Shown: positions 44,781-53,734, numbered from the stretch's first letter. The stretch: DNA of 64,000 nucleotides from Deltaproteobacteria bacterium (GCA_016208165.1 JACQYL010000100.1:1-64000), one strand, 5' to 3'. Notes: a model not told the origin generated them from the letters alone. Translations and numbers: made by a program.

Positions 44781-44809
44781 CGATTTCGGAACTCTCGGTT
44801 CCGAAATCG
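44781..44809. promoter_or_regulatory. Perfect 12-bp inverted repeat in the kamA/TolC intergenic region
   Basis: CGATTTCGGAAC (44781-44792) and GTTCCGAAATCG (44798-44809) are separated by TCTCG. It could be an operator for a dimeric regulator, or a transcript hairpin on either strand; the following TGGTGTTTTC is a poor terminator tail. Confidence 0.5.
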
Positions 44810-45227
44810 TGGTGTTTTCATGAACTTGGGTATGGTTCCCGCTCCGGAAGTGCGTTTCCGCCCAGATGGGATTCGTTTGGGACCTCAATAGCCGCAGCCA
44901 CGAATCCTTTCAGTGCAGGGGAAAGCCATTTGTCTTTATGCCGTGTCGTCAGGCAGCGACCTCGATCCCGTTTTCAGATCTGTCAGCGATGGTTCGTTTT
45001 TTTATTTGATCCTATCCTAAATGTGTGCATAGTCTCCGGCACAAGTACGTTCTTCCCTTTAGGGATGATGACGCCATCCGGGTAGAAGGTTTTGTCGAGA
45101 CCCCTTAAATGGTCTGCGGTTGATGCCGCCGGCCGGCTTTTGGATAAGAGGGGCCTGCTGACGGGCCGTCCAGCCATAGGTCGACGGGGGACCTGAAGCC
45201 CCGGAAAACGTCCGACGAGGATCTCAT

Positions 45228-46955
45228 ATGTCAGAGCCGCGCTCCATCTCCCAATTCCTAGGTACAGTGCTCCTCTGGAGCCTTTTGCTGCCGGCGCCCG
45301 GCTGTGCGACCGACGAGCGCTCGACGATCGCACAGCCGGGCGCGACGCCGTGGACCGGCTACAACCAACAGGAGCTGTCGGGCACGGTGCAGGCGAGGCC
45401 TCAGGAGCCTCCGGAAAGCGCGGAAGAGCCCCAACCGGGCCCGCTCCGCATTACGGTCGAAGACGCCGTTCTCACCGCACTGGAAAACAACCGCTCGCTC
45501 GTAGTCGAACGGCTCAATCCCGAAATCCAGCGAACGGAAAATAACCGGTCGCTCGTAGTCGAACGACTCAATCCCGAAATCCGGCGAACGTTCGAAGATG
45601 AGGAGCGGGCCGAGTTCGACCCGACCGTGGAGGCGGAAGTCTCCGTCGGGCGGGCGGACAGTGAACGCCTCACCCGTTCCGTGAGCGCGGCTGAAAGTTC
45701 GAGAAGCGATGAATACCGAGGGAGCGTGTTTTTGAGAGAGTTTTTTCCCACAGGGACGTTTGTTGAAGCAGGGGTCACCTCGGACACCACGGATTCCTCG
45801 CTATACTTGGATCCCTTTACCCAGACCCGGCTGGGACTGTCGGTCACCCAGTCGTTGCTTCGCGGGTACGGAACGGACGTGAACCTCGCTCGCCTGCGCC
45901 AGTCGCGCCTCGAAACCGATATCAGTCAATATGAACTCCGGGGATTCAGCGAAAGCCTGCTGGCTCAGGTTGAGGATGCCTATTGGGATTACGCCCTTTC
46001 CCTGCGGCAGATCGAAATCGTGGATGAATCGCTTAAGCTTGCCAGACAGCAGTTGCATGAGACCGAAGAGATGATCCAGGTAGGAAGCATGGCGAAAGCC
46101 GAGCTTGCGGCGGTGCAGGCCGAGGTCGCTGTCCAGCAGCAGGAACTCATCAACGCAAAAAGCGCGCAGGAATCTTCCCGCCTCCGACTGCTCCGGCTGC
46201 TCAACCCGCCGGGAGAGAACCTGTGGAAGCGCGAGGTCACGCTGGTGCATCCGCCCGCGCTGCCGGAAATCACCCTGGGAGATGTGGAAACACATGTGGC
46301 TGTGGCGTTTCGGATGCGGCCCGAGATCAACCAGGCCGAACTGGGTATCCGGCGGGAGGATCTGGAAATCGTTCGCACCCGAAACGGGTTGCTTCCCCGC
46401 ATGGATCTCTTCATTACCCTGGGTAAGTCCGGATATGCCGACTCGTTCCCCAGGTCCGTGAGCGAAATGGACGGAGGCAGCTATGACGCCCTTCTAGGGA
46501 TCAATCTCGGATATCCTATTTTCAACCGCAGCGCCGGGGCGCAGCACACGAGGGCTCTTCTTCAACGGGATCAGGCCGAAAAGGCCCTGCAAAATCTGAG
46601 ACAACTGGTCGAACTCGACGTGCGGGATGCGTACATCGAAGTTAACCGAACCAAAGAACAGATTTCAGCCGGCACGGCCACGCGAAAGTTTCAGGAAGAA
46701 AAATTGCGGGTTGAAACCGAGAAGTTCCGGGTGGGCCGATCCACCAATTTCTTTGTGGCTCAGGCCCAGCGGGATTTGCTCGTCAGCCGTATCAACGAGG
46801 TGCAATCCGTGGTCAATTACCTGAAAGCGCTGGTCAGCTTCTACCGCCTCGAGGGCTCCCTCCTGGTGCGGCGCGGTATCGCCGCGCCCGGCGCCGAACC
46901 TGTGGAACGTTCTTCGGGGAGCCTGACCCGTCCAATGCGAAGAAACTCACCGTAG
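45228..46955 (+). CDS. TolC-family outer membrane efflux protein (lipoprotein signal, internal duplication)
   Basis: A 575-residue outer membrane factor. An N-terminal signal carries a lipobox-like 'LPAPGC' (Cys26), suggesting lipidation as in OprM-type proteins. Two OEP repeats follow. Typical segments are 'TQTRLGLSVTQSLLRGYGTDVNLARLRQ', 'QVEDAYWDYALSLRQIEIVDESLKLA' and 'FRVGRSTNFFVAQAQRDLL'. No membrane fusion protein or inner-membrane pump is encoded nearby, so its partner is elsewhere. An 18-codon in-frame tandem duplication sits near residue 86 (45483-45590). The start has GAGG upstream. Confidence 0.85.
   Translation: MSEPRSISQFLGTVLLWSLLLPAPGCATDERSTIAQPGATPWTGYNQQELSGTVQARPQEPPESAEEPQPGPLRITVEDAVLTALENNRSLVVERLNPEIQRTENNRSLVVERLNPEIRRTFEDEERAEFDPTVEAEVSVGRADSERLTRSVSAAESSRSDEYRGSVFLREFFPTGTFVEAGVTSDTTDSSLYLDPFTQTRLGLSVTQSLLRGYGTDVNLARLRQSRLETDISQYELRGFSESLLAQVEDAYWDYALSLRQIEIVDESLKLARQQLHETEEMIQVGSMAKAELAAVQAEVAVQQQELINAKSAQESSRLRLLRLLNPPGENLWKREVTLVHPPALPEITLGDVETHVAVAFRMRPEINQAELGIRREDLEIVRTRNGLLPRMDLFITLGKSGYADSFPRSVSEMDGGSYDALLGINLGYPIFNRSAGAQHTRALLQRDQAEKALQNLRQLVELDVRDAYIEVNRTKEQISAGTATRKFQEEKLRVETEKFRVGRSTNFFVAQAQRDLLVSRINEVQSVVNYLKALVSFYRLEGSLLVRRGIAAPGAEPVERSSGSLTRPMRRNSP
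45483..45590 (+). repeat. 54-bp in-frame tandem duplication in the TolC-like gene
   Basis: Two adjacent 54-nt copies (45483-45536 and 45537-45590) encode ENNRSLVVERLNPEIQRT and ENNRSLVVERLNPEIRRT. They differ at four bases, giving only one amino-acid change (Q/R). The duplication adds 18 residues just after the first conserved helix of the family. Confidence 0.92.
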
Positions 46956-47311
46956 GCGCTCAAAGTATCGGGAGGGGCCTTCCATATCTCCCTTGAGCAG
47001 GTTTCATCAGAATGAGAAGAAGGAGGATTTCAAGAAGATTTCGGGGCAAGGAGTTGATGTCGCAATTTCGAAACGTCGTTGCGGACAGACGCAGTGCAGC
47101 GGGAATTCAGAAAAACGGGATCAATCCGGAGCGTTGGGGATTCCCAGCCGGCGTTGGCGGGACAGGAGGAATCGCGACACATCTCCGCAGGGGGAGTCTC
47201 TTTACCTTGGCTGGGCGACCGGCGTTGCGGCAGTCGATGAAATGTTCAGCGCACCGGTGAAATGATGCCACATGTATCAGCGTTTTGGCTATCCTCCTGA
47301 ACCTCCGTTCT
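46956..47311. other. Intergenic region after the TolC-like gene
   Basis: About 355 bases with no convincing gene. The first part contains an imperfect stem-loop (46958-46998): GCTCAA and GGGAG pair with CTCCC and TTGAGC, with a bulge on the left arm. It might act as a weak terminator for the TolC-like gene. Nothing else was recognised. Confidence 0.4.
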
Positions 47312-47800
47312 TTACTCAGCCTTCATCTTCATGAGCTCGGGGTAGACCTTCTCGAAGCATTCCGGGCAGATACCGTGGCTGAATTGCGCATCGGAATGAT
47401 TCTGGATGTACTCTTCGACCATATGCCAATATCCCTCGTCGTCCCGTATCTTTTTGCAGGACGAACAGATCGGTATGATGCCCCTTAGTTGTTTGATTTC
47501 AGCAAATGCCTTTTCCAGCTCTCCATGTTTTTTGATTAGTTCTCCCAGAGTACGATTGACTTCCATCCAACGACATATGGCAAAAAAGGACATGGAAAAG
47601 ACCAGGAAGATGAATATCGAGAGAACTTCATCCAGTTCATAGGCTTCATGCGTTCTCGAAAATCGATAGATATGTTCGAAGATATCGTATCGAGCGGAAA
47701 TAAAGTAGACCAGAACGGTGAGAAAGAAAATAATTCCAAGTTCCGTAGCATATCTTCGCGCTTTATCATCGGAAAAATCAAACTGTTGGGAGTTTTCCAC
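47312..47800 (-). CDS. Small membrane protein with C-terminal zinc-ribbon-like domain
   Basis: A 162-residue protein starting with GTG (AGGGG upstream). Two membrane spans lie near residues 18-36 and 58-78. A coiled coil lies at about 80-108, and a Cys-rich tail reads 'IPICSSCKKIRDDEGYW' and 'FSHGICPECFEKVYPEL'. The CxxC...CxxC tail with an intervening SHGI segment is often found at the end of sensor kinases and response regulators, and probably binds zinc. There is no enzymatic domain. It lies just downstream of the Fe-S/LuxR regulator gene on the same strand (33 nt) and may be co-expressed. Function unknown. Confidence 0.65.
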   Translation of the reverse strand: MENSQQFDFSDDKARRYATELGIIFFLTVLVYFISARYDIFEHIYRFSRTHEAYELDEVLSIFIFLVFSMSFFAICRWMEVNRTLGELIKKHGELEKAFAEIKQLRGIIPICSSCKKIRDDEGYWHMVEEYIQNHSDAQFSHGICPECFEKVYPELMKMKAE

Positions 47801-47833
47801 AGCGATCCCCTATGAAAATGCCGGCATCTCGTT

Positions 47834-48715
47834 TCAGATCAGACGGTTGCGGGTCGCCCAAACGGCCGCCTGGGTCCGGTCGTTGACGCCCAGTTTGTCG
47901 AGTATGTGGACAATGTGACTCTTTACCGTGTGGGGGCTTATGGAGAGGGCGTCGGAGATTTCGTTGTTGGTGTCCCCATCCGCAACCAGGCGGAGCACCT
48001 GAACCTCCCGCCGAGTCAGCTCCGTTGGAATGTATGTCGGATCGCGTTCCGAACAGGTCGGATTCTCCTGTTTTTCTCCATTGGGTTCAACGTTCGGGCT
48101 CTCCGTTGTCGGGTCAGCTCGGGATTCGTTTCTTTTCGATGCGGTATCCAGCTCCACGGCGATAGTGGAAATCAGGTTTCCGGATCTGTCGTACACAGGG
48201 TAGACGGCGTTCTCGTAAATCGGCTCACGGAAACCCGGACACCGGTTCGGAAACACCCGGCCTCTGCTCATCGCGCCTGCAAAGGCCAGACAGGCGGGGA
48301 ATCCGCATTGCCCACAGTTTGTCCGCGGCAGCAGCCGGTAGATATCGATAGCGGAAAGAGGCCTGAATTTTCTATGGTTCGGTTCGATCGAATCCCTATT
48401 GATATGAAGATCGTTGAGAAAGGCCACAAGACGGTCAGCGAACCCGAGGGCCTGGTCCCGATTCGAAAACGGCGCCGCGATAACGTCGACCGGATACAGG
48501 GTACAGATGATACTATCCATTACAAATTGAATGTATTCCGGGCTATCGTGAAATTTGGCGTCCTTACATTGTGAATTGATATACGGGAACAGAGAAGCGA
48601 CGTCATTGTCCAGCCTGAATCGAGCGCTCAAACTCGTTCCAGGCAAAAAATGCGATCGTACCCCCGCCCTGGACAGGCGAAATTCGGAATAGCTTCTGAT
48701 CAACATGCTCTTCAT
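47834..48715 (-). CDS. LuxR-type transcription factor with a 4Fe-4S domain
   Basis: A 293-residue regulator. The N-terminal 120 residues are unrecognised. A Fe-S cluster motif of the Fes type follows ('NCGQCGFPACLAFAGAMSRG...CPG'), with cysteines at positions 134, 137, 142 and 159 (C-x2-C-x4-C-x16-C). A short region and a charged linker come next, and the LuxR helix-turn-helix occupies about residues 232-293 ('LTRREVQVLRLVADGDTNNEISDALSISPHTVKSHI'). There is no receiver domain. The architecture suggests direct sensing of redox state, oxygen or iron. Targets are unknown; the small zinc-ribbon membrane protein downstream may be one. It is the only obvious LuxR-type output protein near the kinase array. 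Confidence 0.78.
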   Translation of the reverse strand: MKSMLIRSYSEFRLSRAGVRSHFLPGTSLSARFRLDNDVASLFPYINSQCKDAKFHDSPEYIQFVMDSIICTLYPVDVIAAPFSNRDQALGFADRLVAFLNDLHINRDSIEPNHRKFRPLSAIDIYRLLPRTNCGQCGFPACLAFAGAMSRGRVFPNRCPGFREPIYENAVYPVYDRSGNLISTIAVELDTASKRNESRADPTTESPNVEPNGEKQENPTCSERDPTYIPTELTRREVQVLRLVADGDTNNEISDALSISPHTVKSHIVHILDKLGVNDRTQAAVWATRNRLI

Positions 48716-49115
48716 ACGACGGCTGAAGGAAATCTAGGGGCGATTTGCAGCGTTTCTCGAAAAATATAGCATCTCACGGGGAAATCTGACAATCCCATTG
48801 TGAGCGGGTTTTGTTCGCATGCCCATCGCAAGGGGAGCCCATGGGACGTCGTCCTCGGGAGCGTCTCCACCGTTTTCGAATAGATTTTGCCATCGCTGTG
48901 CCCGAAGCGGCCTGGACGATATATTCGGACCATCGTAAGCGTTTGTTCTCGGCATCGCTCGGCCGCTTCGCCGGGTGGAGGCTGGTGGAAGCGTCGGTAT
49001 AGCTCGACGGAGTAAGTTTGGGGTTGCCCGCTCCTAAGAACCGGCTTAGAATCTTACCTCGCCGTTTGGGGCCGGTGTATTCCCATGGCCCGTTGAAAAT
49101 CCTATCAGGAGGTTC
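48716..49115. other. Divergent intergenic region
   Basis: About 400 bases between the Fe-S/LuxR gene and the first MaoC-like gene. No gene, repeat or convincing promoter was recognised. It should hold promoters for both divergent genes. Confidence 0.4.
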
Positions 49116-49553
49116 ATGGTGCAAACAAAGATCGCGTTGGGGAAAAGCTACGAAGAGCTTGAAATCGGAGACGAGGCTTCTTTTTCAAAGACTATCGGAG
49201 AATGTGACATCTACCAGTTCGCCGGAATCAGCGGCGACTTCAATCCGGTCCACTTGAACGAGGAGTATGCCCGGCAGACCCGGTTTGAGAAAAGGGTGGC
49301 TCACGGGGTGTTGTCCATGAGTCTTGCCGGATCGATACTCGGAATGGTGCTCCCGGGCATAGGAACCATACTGGTGGAGATCAATACTCGGTTCAAAAGG
49401 CCCGTCTTTATAGGGGATACGATCACTGCGGTCGCCAAGGTGGCCGAAAAGCTGGAGGAGAAGAAATGGGTGCGAATGCAGGTCGAATGGTACAATCAGC
49501 GGAATGAAGTGGTCATAACGGGTTTTTTTGTGGTGGTGCCTCCCAGGAAATAG
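49116..49553 (+). CDS. MaoC-like hot-dog dehydratase (PhaJ type)
   Basis: A 145-residue single hot-dog protein of the R-specific enoyl-CoA hydratase family. The catalytic hydratase motif is 'YQFAGISGDFNPVHLNEEYARQTRF', in which the Asp and His act in water addition, followed by 'RVAHGVLSMSLAGSILGMVLPG' and 'RPVFIGDTITAVAKV'. It hydrates trans-2-enoyl-CoA to (R)-3-hydroxyacyl-CoA or the reverse. The CAGGAGG upstream of ATG 49116 is strong. A second hot-dog gene follows after a 327-nt gap. Confidence 0.85.
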   Translation: MVQTKIALGKSYEELEIGDEASFSKTIGECDIYQFAGISGDFNPVHLNEEYARQTRFEKRVAHGVLSMSLAGSILGMVLPGIGTILVEINTRFKRPVFIGDTITAVAKVAEKLEEKKWVRMQVEWYNQRNEVVITGFFVVVPPRK

Positions 49554-49880
49554 CATCGAGCAGCCATCAAAGAATCCGACGGCCGTGTGAGGGGGAAAAA
49601 ACATCCCCTTCGATATCGGGTAAATGCGTTTGCTCCCGGCGAAGCGCTAATCCAATCCCAAGGGAACAAAGAGGATGATGACAAGTGGGGCGCCTTTCTG
49701 AACCTTTTGGGTTTCAAAGGCCCCCATGTCCGGTGTTAGCCATGGAGTTCTCGAGTTCCCCGGAATGTCATGATCGGGAGCGTGACCCGGGTCCGCGGCG
49801 TCAAGAGCGCAGCTGTTTCGATCCGGCGCGCCATAAAGTGAAACCAATGCCTCGATCGCCGCGCAGTGAGGGAGCGAAGA
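49554..49880. other. Gap between the two hot-dog genes
   Basis: About 325 bases with no gene, repeat or clear regulatory site seen. Confidence 0.35.
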
Positions 49881-50348
49881 ATGGGTATGGAGTACCGTGA
49901 AGAGGATTTGCACAGGCACATTCAGGAACTGGAAGTCGGCGACAAGTTCTTCACGAAGTCGAAAGTCGTTACCAGAACGGAGGTGGAGCTGTATGCGACG
50001 ATCAATGGCGACACGCTTCCTGCCGCTTTGAGCGAAGCAGCCGCCAAGGAAAGGGGATGGAAAGGACAGTTGGTTCCAGGACTTCTGACCTTCTCTCAAG
50101 CCATGGGTCTGTTGATCCAGTCCGGGTTCATCATGCAGGCCAAAGCCTTTCTCGGGTGCGATGGGTTGCGATTCAACAAAGCCGTTTATGTGTACGACGA
50201 AATCCGCGTGGAAGCCGAGGTACTTTCGAAAGAGCGAAAAGAGAAGAACGGAAAGACGAACTGGTTCTGCCGGTACAAATGGGTCGTGAGAAACCAACTT
50301 GATGAAAACGTAGCCGAAGGGATAAACATCGGCATGTTCAACGCATAA
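49881..50348 (+). CDS. Hot-dog fold (MaoC-like/acyl dehydratase-type) protein
   Basis: A 155-residue protein starting 'MGMEYREEDLHRHIQELEVGDKFFTKSKVVTRTEVELYATINGD'. It has the layout of MaoC-like dehydratases, but the catalytic D-x4-H pair is not preserved in the usual form (here 'NGDTLPAALSEA'). The middle shows 'GQLVPGLLTFSQAMGLLIQSGF' and the later strand 'VYVYDEIRVEAEVLSKERKEKNGKT'. It may be a non-catalytic partner or have changed specificity. Start 49881 follows GGGAG; ATG 49887 is an alternative. Confidence 0.65.
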   Translation: MGMEYREEDLHRHIQELEVGDKFFTKSKVVTRTEVELYATINGDTLPAALSEAAAKERGWKGQLVPGLLTFSQAMGLLIQSGFIMQAKAFLGCDGLRFNKAVYVYDEIRVEAEVLSKERKEKNGKTNWFCRYKWVVRNQLDENVAEGINIGMFNA

Positions 50349-50756
50349 AGGCCATCGTCAGCAGCACGATGCGACTACACCATCCGCAAAGTGACCTGGA
50401 ATGCTCGCTGAAAAGGCTTTTCCGGCCGCCTTCGACTTTCCTTGATGTGCATTTGAAGAGGGTGCGGTGCGAACTCGGGACTACGGCCTTTGATGACCCC
50501 GCATGCCCTTCAGAGGTGACTTGAAGACCCATCCGGTACGGATTATGGTGACCCGGAAACGGTGATACGGGGTCCGGACTTTTCTTGGGACCCGACAACC
50601 GTGCGTGCGGCCATCGGATGTCGCGGCGTTCGTATTATTCGGCCGTAAGGCCGTTCGCTTGCCATGCTTCGGGACCGCGGCGGACCGGACTGTTTCCGCG
50701 TTGTCTTTCTTACGGAGGAGGCCTGAATGTATCAGGCGATGAACGCAGCCTCCGTT
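50349..50756. other. Convergent intergenic region
   Basis: About 400 bases between convergent genes. A short hairpin (CATCGT at 50353-50358 with ACGATG at 50366-50371) follows the hot-dog gene but has no T-run. Nothing else was recognised. Confidence 0.35.
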
Positions 50757-51290
50757 CTACCCACCATTTCGTTCCACAATATCCCGGTATCTGGCGTGTA
50801 TCAGGTTCCGATCGAACTCGAAGCCTTCTTCGAGCATTTTACCCTTTTCTTCGGTGGTAAAGTACCCCATGACGGGCATGAAGAAACGCTTGTCTTCCTT
50901 TTCTATATGCCTGGGATAGAAATCCACCAGGTACGATATGGCGTGCTTAATCTTCTCGAGAGCGGTTTCGTCGCCGGCTGCATACTGAAGCCGTGCTTCC
51001 GTCAGATTGCGGACAAAGTCTCTCGCTATGGCGTGCTCGCCGATCAGGTCCTTCATGACCTGTCGATGCTCGTCGGAAAGCGCTTTCTTCGCCAACTCCC
51101 GAAACAGGATGTCTTCTTCTTTCCCGTGATGGCAGCGGTCGGCATAGGTGCGGATGAAATCCACCGCTTCGTCTATGAAATCAACATCCGCTTTCCCGGT
51201 TTCATCGAACTCGCGCACCCGCAGGCCCATCACGGTAACCATGCGTTCGATCAGTCTGTGTTCAATCATCAACGGTCCTATGGGCAGCAT
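50757..51290 (-). CDS. Hemerythrin-domain protein
   Basis: A 177-residue all-helical protein with the di-iron hemerythrin pattern: His in 'LMIEHRLIERM', 'CHHGKEEDILF', 'GEHAIARDFV' and 'YPRHIEKEDKRFF'. These His and Glu/Asp residues bind a non-heme di-iron site that takes up oxygen or nitric oxide. In an anaerobe it would serve oxygen sensing or scavenging. It is 45 nt downstream of the DUF169 gene and probably co-transcribed with it. Confidence 0.85.
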   Translation of the reverse strand: MLPIGPLMIEHRLIERMVTVMGLRVREFDETGKADVDFIDEAVDFIRTYADRCHHGKEEDILFRELAKKALSDEHRQVMKDLIGEHAIARDFVRNLTEARLQYAAGDETALEKIKHAISYLVDFYPRHIEKEDKRFFMPVMGYFTTEEKGKMLEEGFEFDRNLIHARYRDIVERNGG

Positions 51291-51335
51291 ATGTCGGCCC
51301 TCCTTCCTATTTCGCTTCCGAGTCCATCAAAAGGG

Positions 51336-52058
51336 TCAAGCGCCGGAGCGCAGCTTGTTCAGCATGGCGATCGGTTTGGCCATATCGACGATGTGGCCGT
51401 GGAGCATGGCCACCCGATTGCCGGGAACGCCCATCATGAGGTCACAAGGATCGATGGCGGATTTTATGCGGCACCCCAGTCCCAGGAACGTAATGTTGGA
51501 AATCCCTTCCAGCATGGGCAGCACGGTAATGTCGGAACAGCCTCCCAAAGCCCCTCCCGATTGGGGCAGATTCATTTTTCCACCCGTTTCGTAGTTGACT
51601 GCGTACAGGAGCCACATAACCTGTTCGCTGTTGGCCGTAAATATCACCACTTCGGGATTCTCCGCGAACTGTGAGAGGGGCGCGATGAACACCGCTTCAG
51701 TGTTGCCTTTTTCCAGATACGTGGACTTGAGGATCGTTTCAGCGGAAGCTTCCTCGGTGGCATACAGGCCAACGCCGTATTTTTCCAGCACGCCGTCGTC
51801 CAGATACGCCTCCATGTCCGTTTCGAATCCGAGCACGGAAGTCCCCAGCTTGCAGCCCATCTGTTCCTTCCCGAGAAGGAGGGATTCGCCCTTACCGGCC
51901 AACACCAAAGCCTGGCAGTAGCTCTTCAACTCTTTTTGGGCGAACGAAACTCCCTCGGGGAGCCGGTCGGATTGCCTGAAAAAAGCGACCCCCACGGGTT
52001 CGTAATCCAGAGAAAGACGTTGCACCAGGTCATGGGAGACACCCTTCAAGTCGTTCAT
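51336..52058 (-). CDS. DUF169 family protein
   Basis: A 240-residue member of the DUF169 family, common in anaerobic archaea and Deltaproteobacteria. Recognisable segments are 'EPVGVAFFRQSDRLPEGV', 'SYCQALVLAGKGESLLLGKEQMGCKLGTSVLGF', 'EVVIFTANSEQVMWLLYAV', 'GGCSDITVLPM' and 'ITFLGLGCRIKSA'. The cysteines in these segments could bind metal or a cofactor, but no biochemical role is established. Start 52058 ('MNDLKGVSHD') fits the family; the frame is open to 52145. It lies between the flavin oxidoreductase and hemerythrin genes on the same strand. Confidence 0.82.
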   Translation of the reverse strand: MNDLKGVSHDLVQRLSLDYEPVGVAFFRQSDRLPEGVSFAQKELKSYCQALVLAGKGESLLLGKEQMGCKLGTSVLGFETDMEAYLDDGVLEKYGVGLYATEEASAETILKSTYLEKGNTEAVFIAPLSQFAENPEVVIFTANSEQVMWLLYAVNYETGGKMNLPQSGGALGGCSDITVLPMLEGISNITFLGLGCRIKSAIDPCDLMMGVPGNRVAMLHGHIVDMAKPIAMLNKLRSGA

Positions 52059-52244
52059 AAGAAACCTCGTGTATTTGACTCGTTTGCCCGGACGGACGCC
52101 CCCGTGCAGCGGAGTCGCCCGTTCCAGTGCCGTCGCGTGGTTCAAGCGCTTTCGTGGCGATGAGTCGTCCGTATCTAATGGTATTCGAGTTCACCTTTGG
52201 GCGCCAGGTCTCTTGTTCGTGGAATTTCAGACTGTAAAGGCGAA

Positions 52245-53372
52245 TTAGCCTTCCGGTGCGTTCGTTCCGGCCTTTTCAGCCTTCCTTTCCACCACGCAAT
52301 ACAGCCCTTCGCCCGACATGGCGGCCCCCAAACAACTATTGTCGGAAATGCAGGTGGCTTTGCGAAGGTCTCCGGCTTTCCACCGATTCACGAGCCCTGG
52401 TTCCCGGATCAGGGGCCGGCAAAGGGAAATGTAGTCGGCCAGTCCCTCGGCCAAAATCTTCTCAGCTAGATGGTACGATCGAATGCCTCCCACCAGGATA
52501 AGGGGTACGTCGATTTCCTTCTTGAACGCTCCGGCTGCGTCCCGGAAAAACGCTTCCTGCTCTTCGGAGAGGACCTTGTTGAAATTCGGGTTGCGGTCTC
52601 CCGAGGCTATGGTGCCGCCACTCAACTCGATGGCGTCGATGCCGGCGCCGGCCAGCATCTGGCCCACTTGAACCGAGTCTTCCAGGCTGAGTCCTCCGTC
52701 CAGGTAGTCCTGCGAGTTCATCTTGACCAGTACGGGATAGTCCTCGCCCACGGCTTTTCGTACGGTTTCGAGTACTTCCATCAGCGCTCTTGCCCGGTTA
52801 TCGATGCTTCCCCCGTAGGAGTCCGTGCGTTTGTTGAAGGCAGGCGATAGGAACTGGCTCAAGAGATACCCGTGCGCGGCATGCAGTTGAATGCCGTCAA
52901 ATCCGGCCTGTTTCGCTCGAAGGGCGGCCTTTCCGAAAGCGTCGACAATCCCCTGTATGTCTTCAAGGGTCAGCTCGTTTCTGGGAGATTTGGCAAATCC
53001 TTCGACGATGGATGGGGCCAGGGGCGTTTTTCCCGTCAGCTTGGGATGCGAGAAGAAACCCGCATGAGACATCTGCATGAGGATCTTTCCCCCTTCCCGG
53101 TGGACCGTGTCCGTCATGGTTCGAAGTCCGGGGATGAGGTCGTCCTTGTACACTCCGAGCTGCCACGGTCCCGCCTGCCCGTCCGGTCGGACGTAGGCAT
53201 GGCCCGTTATGATCAGGCCCACACCGCCACGCGCCAGCGAAGATTTGAGGCCTGTCAGCTTAGAGGTGCACGCGCCGTCGTCCGAAGCCATTCCCGACCA
53301 GGTGGCCGATCGGACGAATCGGTTGGACAAACGCAAACTTCCGATACTGCCGGACTCAAAAAGGCCACGCAT
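52245..53372 (-). CDS. NADH:flavin oxidoreductase (old yellow enzyme family)
   Basis: A 375-residue FMN-dependent TIM-barrel enzyme. It shows 'SNRFVRSATWSGMASDDG', 'ILMQMSHAGFFS' and the active-site stretch 'GFDGIQLHAAHGYLLSQFLSPAFNKRTDSYGG'. The phosphate-binding part is 'VPLILVGGIRSYHLAEKIL', and the end 'ADYISLCRPLIREPGLVNRW' is followed by a Cys-containing tail 'CISDNSCLG'. Only the single-domain form is present, without the C-terminal Fe-S and FAD domains of 2,4-dienoyl-CoA reductase. It reduces an activated alkene. Start 53372 has AAGGAGG upstream. Confidence 0.87.
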   Translation of the reverse strand: MRGLFESGSIGSLRLSNRFVRSATWSGMASDDGACTSKLTGLKSSLARGGVGLIITGHAYVRPDGQAGPWQLGVYKDDLIPGLRTMTDTVHREGGKILMQMSHAGFFSHPKLTGKTPLAPSIVEGFAKSPRNELTLEDIQGIVDAFGKAALRAKQAGFDGIQLHAAHGYLLSQFLSPAFNKRTDSYGGSIDNRARALMEVLETVRKAVGEDYPVLVKMNSQDYLDGGLSLEDSVQVGQMLAGAGIDAIELSGGTIASGDRNPNFNKVLSEEQEAFFRDAAGAFKKEIDVPLILVGGIRSYHLAEKILAEGLADYISLCRPLIREPGLVNRWKAGDLRKATCISDNSCLGAAMSGEGLYCVVERKAEKAGTNAPEG

Positions 53373-53734
53373 GCGTTTCCTCCTTTCCTCGTGAGGAAAA
53401 AGATTCATAAGAAATCTCGGAGTCGTTTCTTAATTCGATAGGAACGATCCCACCCTGAAGATGCCCGCCACGAAGATAAATTTCAACTCGATCTCGATCA
53501 TGGATGTCTCCGTCAATAGCTGGGGTCGGTCCACAATCTACTTGAACTACTGATCAAAAACAACTTGAATTACCCGAGAGTAAGGTCCGCGAACCTTTGC
53601 GGGCTTACAAATGTTACAGCTCCGGGGTCAGGATTCAAGCCCGCCCGACACATTTCAAAAGCGGGTAGGGGGAACGTTTTCAACCGTGTTGTGCCAATGG
53701 ATGATTGGGATGAGACACAAGTCGGGAGGGAAGC
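53373..53734. other. Divergent intergenic region upstream of the Dabb gene
   Basis: About 360 bases without a gene. A stem-loop candidate at 53580-53608 pairs GTAAG..CCGC with GCGG..CTTAC. No clear promoter was assigned. Confidence 0.35.

Larger units (their letters stand above)
44523..45227. other. Divergent intergenic region between kamA and the TolC-like gene
   Basis: About 700 bases without a gene. The kamA-proximal part contains a promoter-like pair on the minus strand (44584-44612) and the middle contains a perfect 12-bp hairpin (44781-44809). The rest, up to 45227, shows no convincing signal. Confidence 0.5.

Noticed and set aside
43185-44888. A 567-residue aminomutase starting at 44888
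   Set aside because: The extra 122 residues have no resemblance to the family and a good ribosome binding site lies before ATG 44522.
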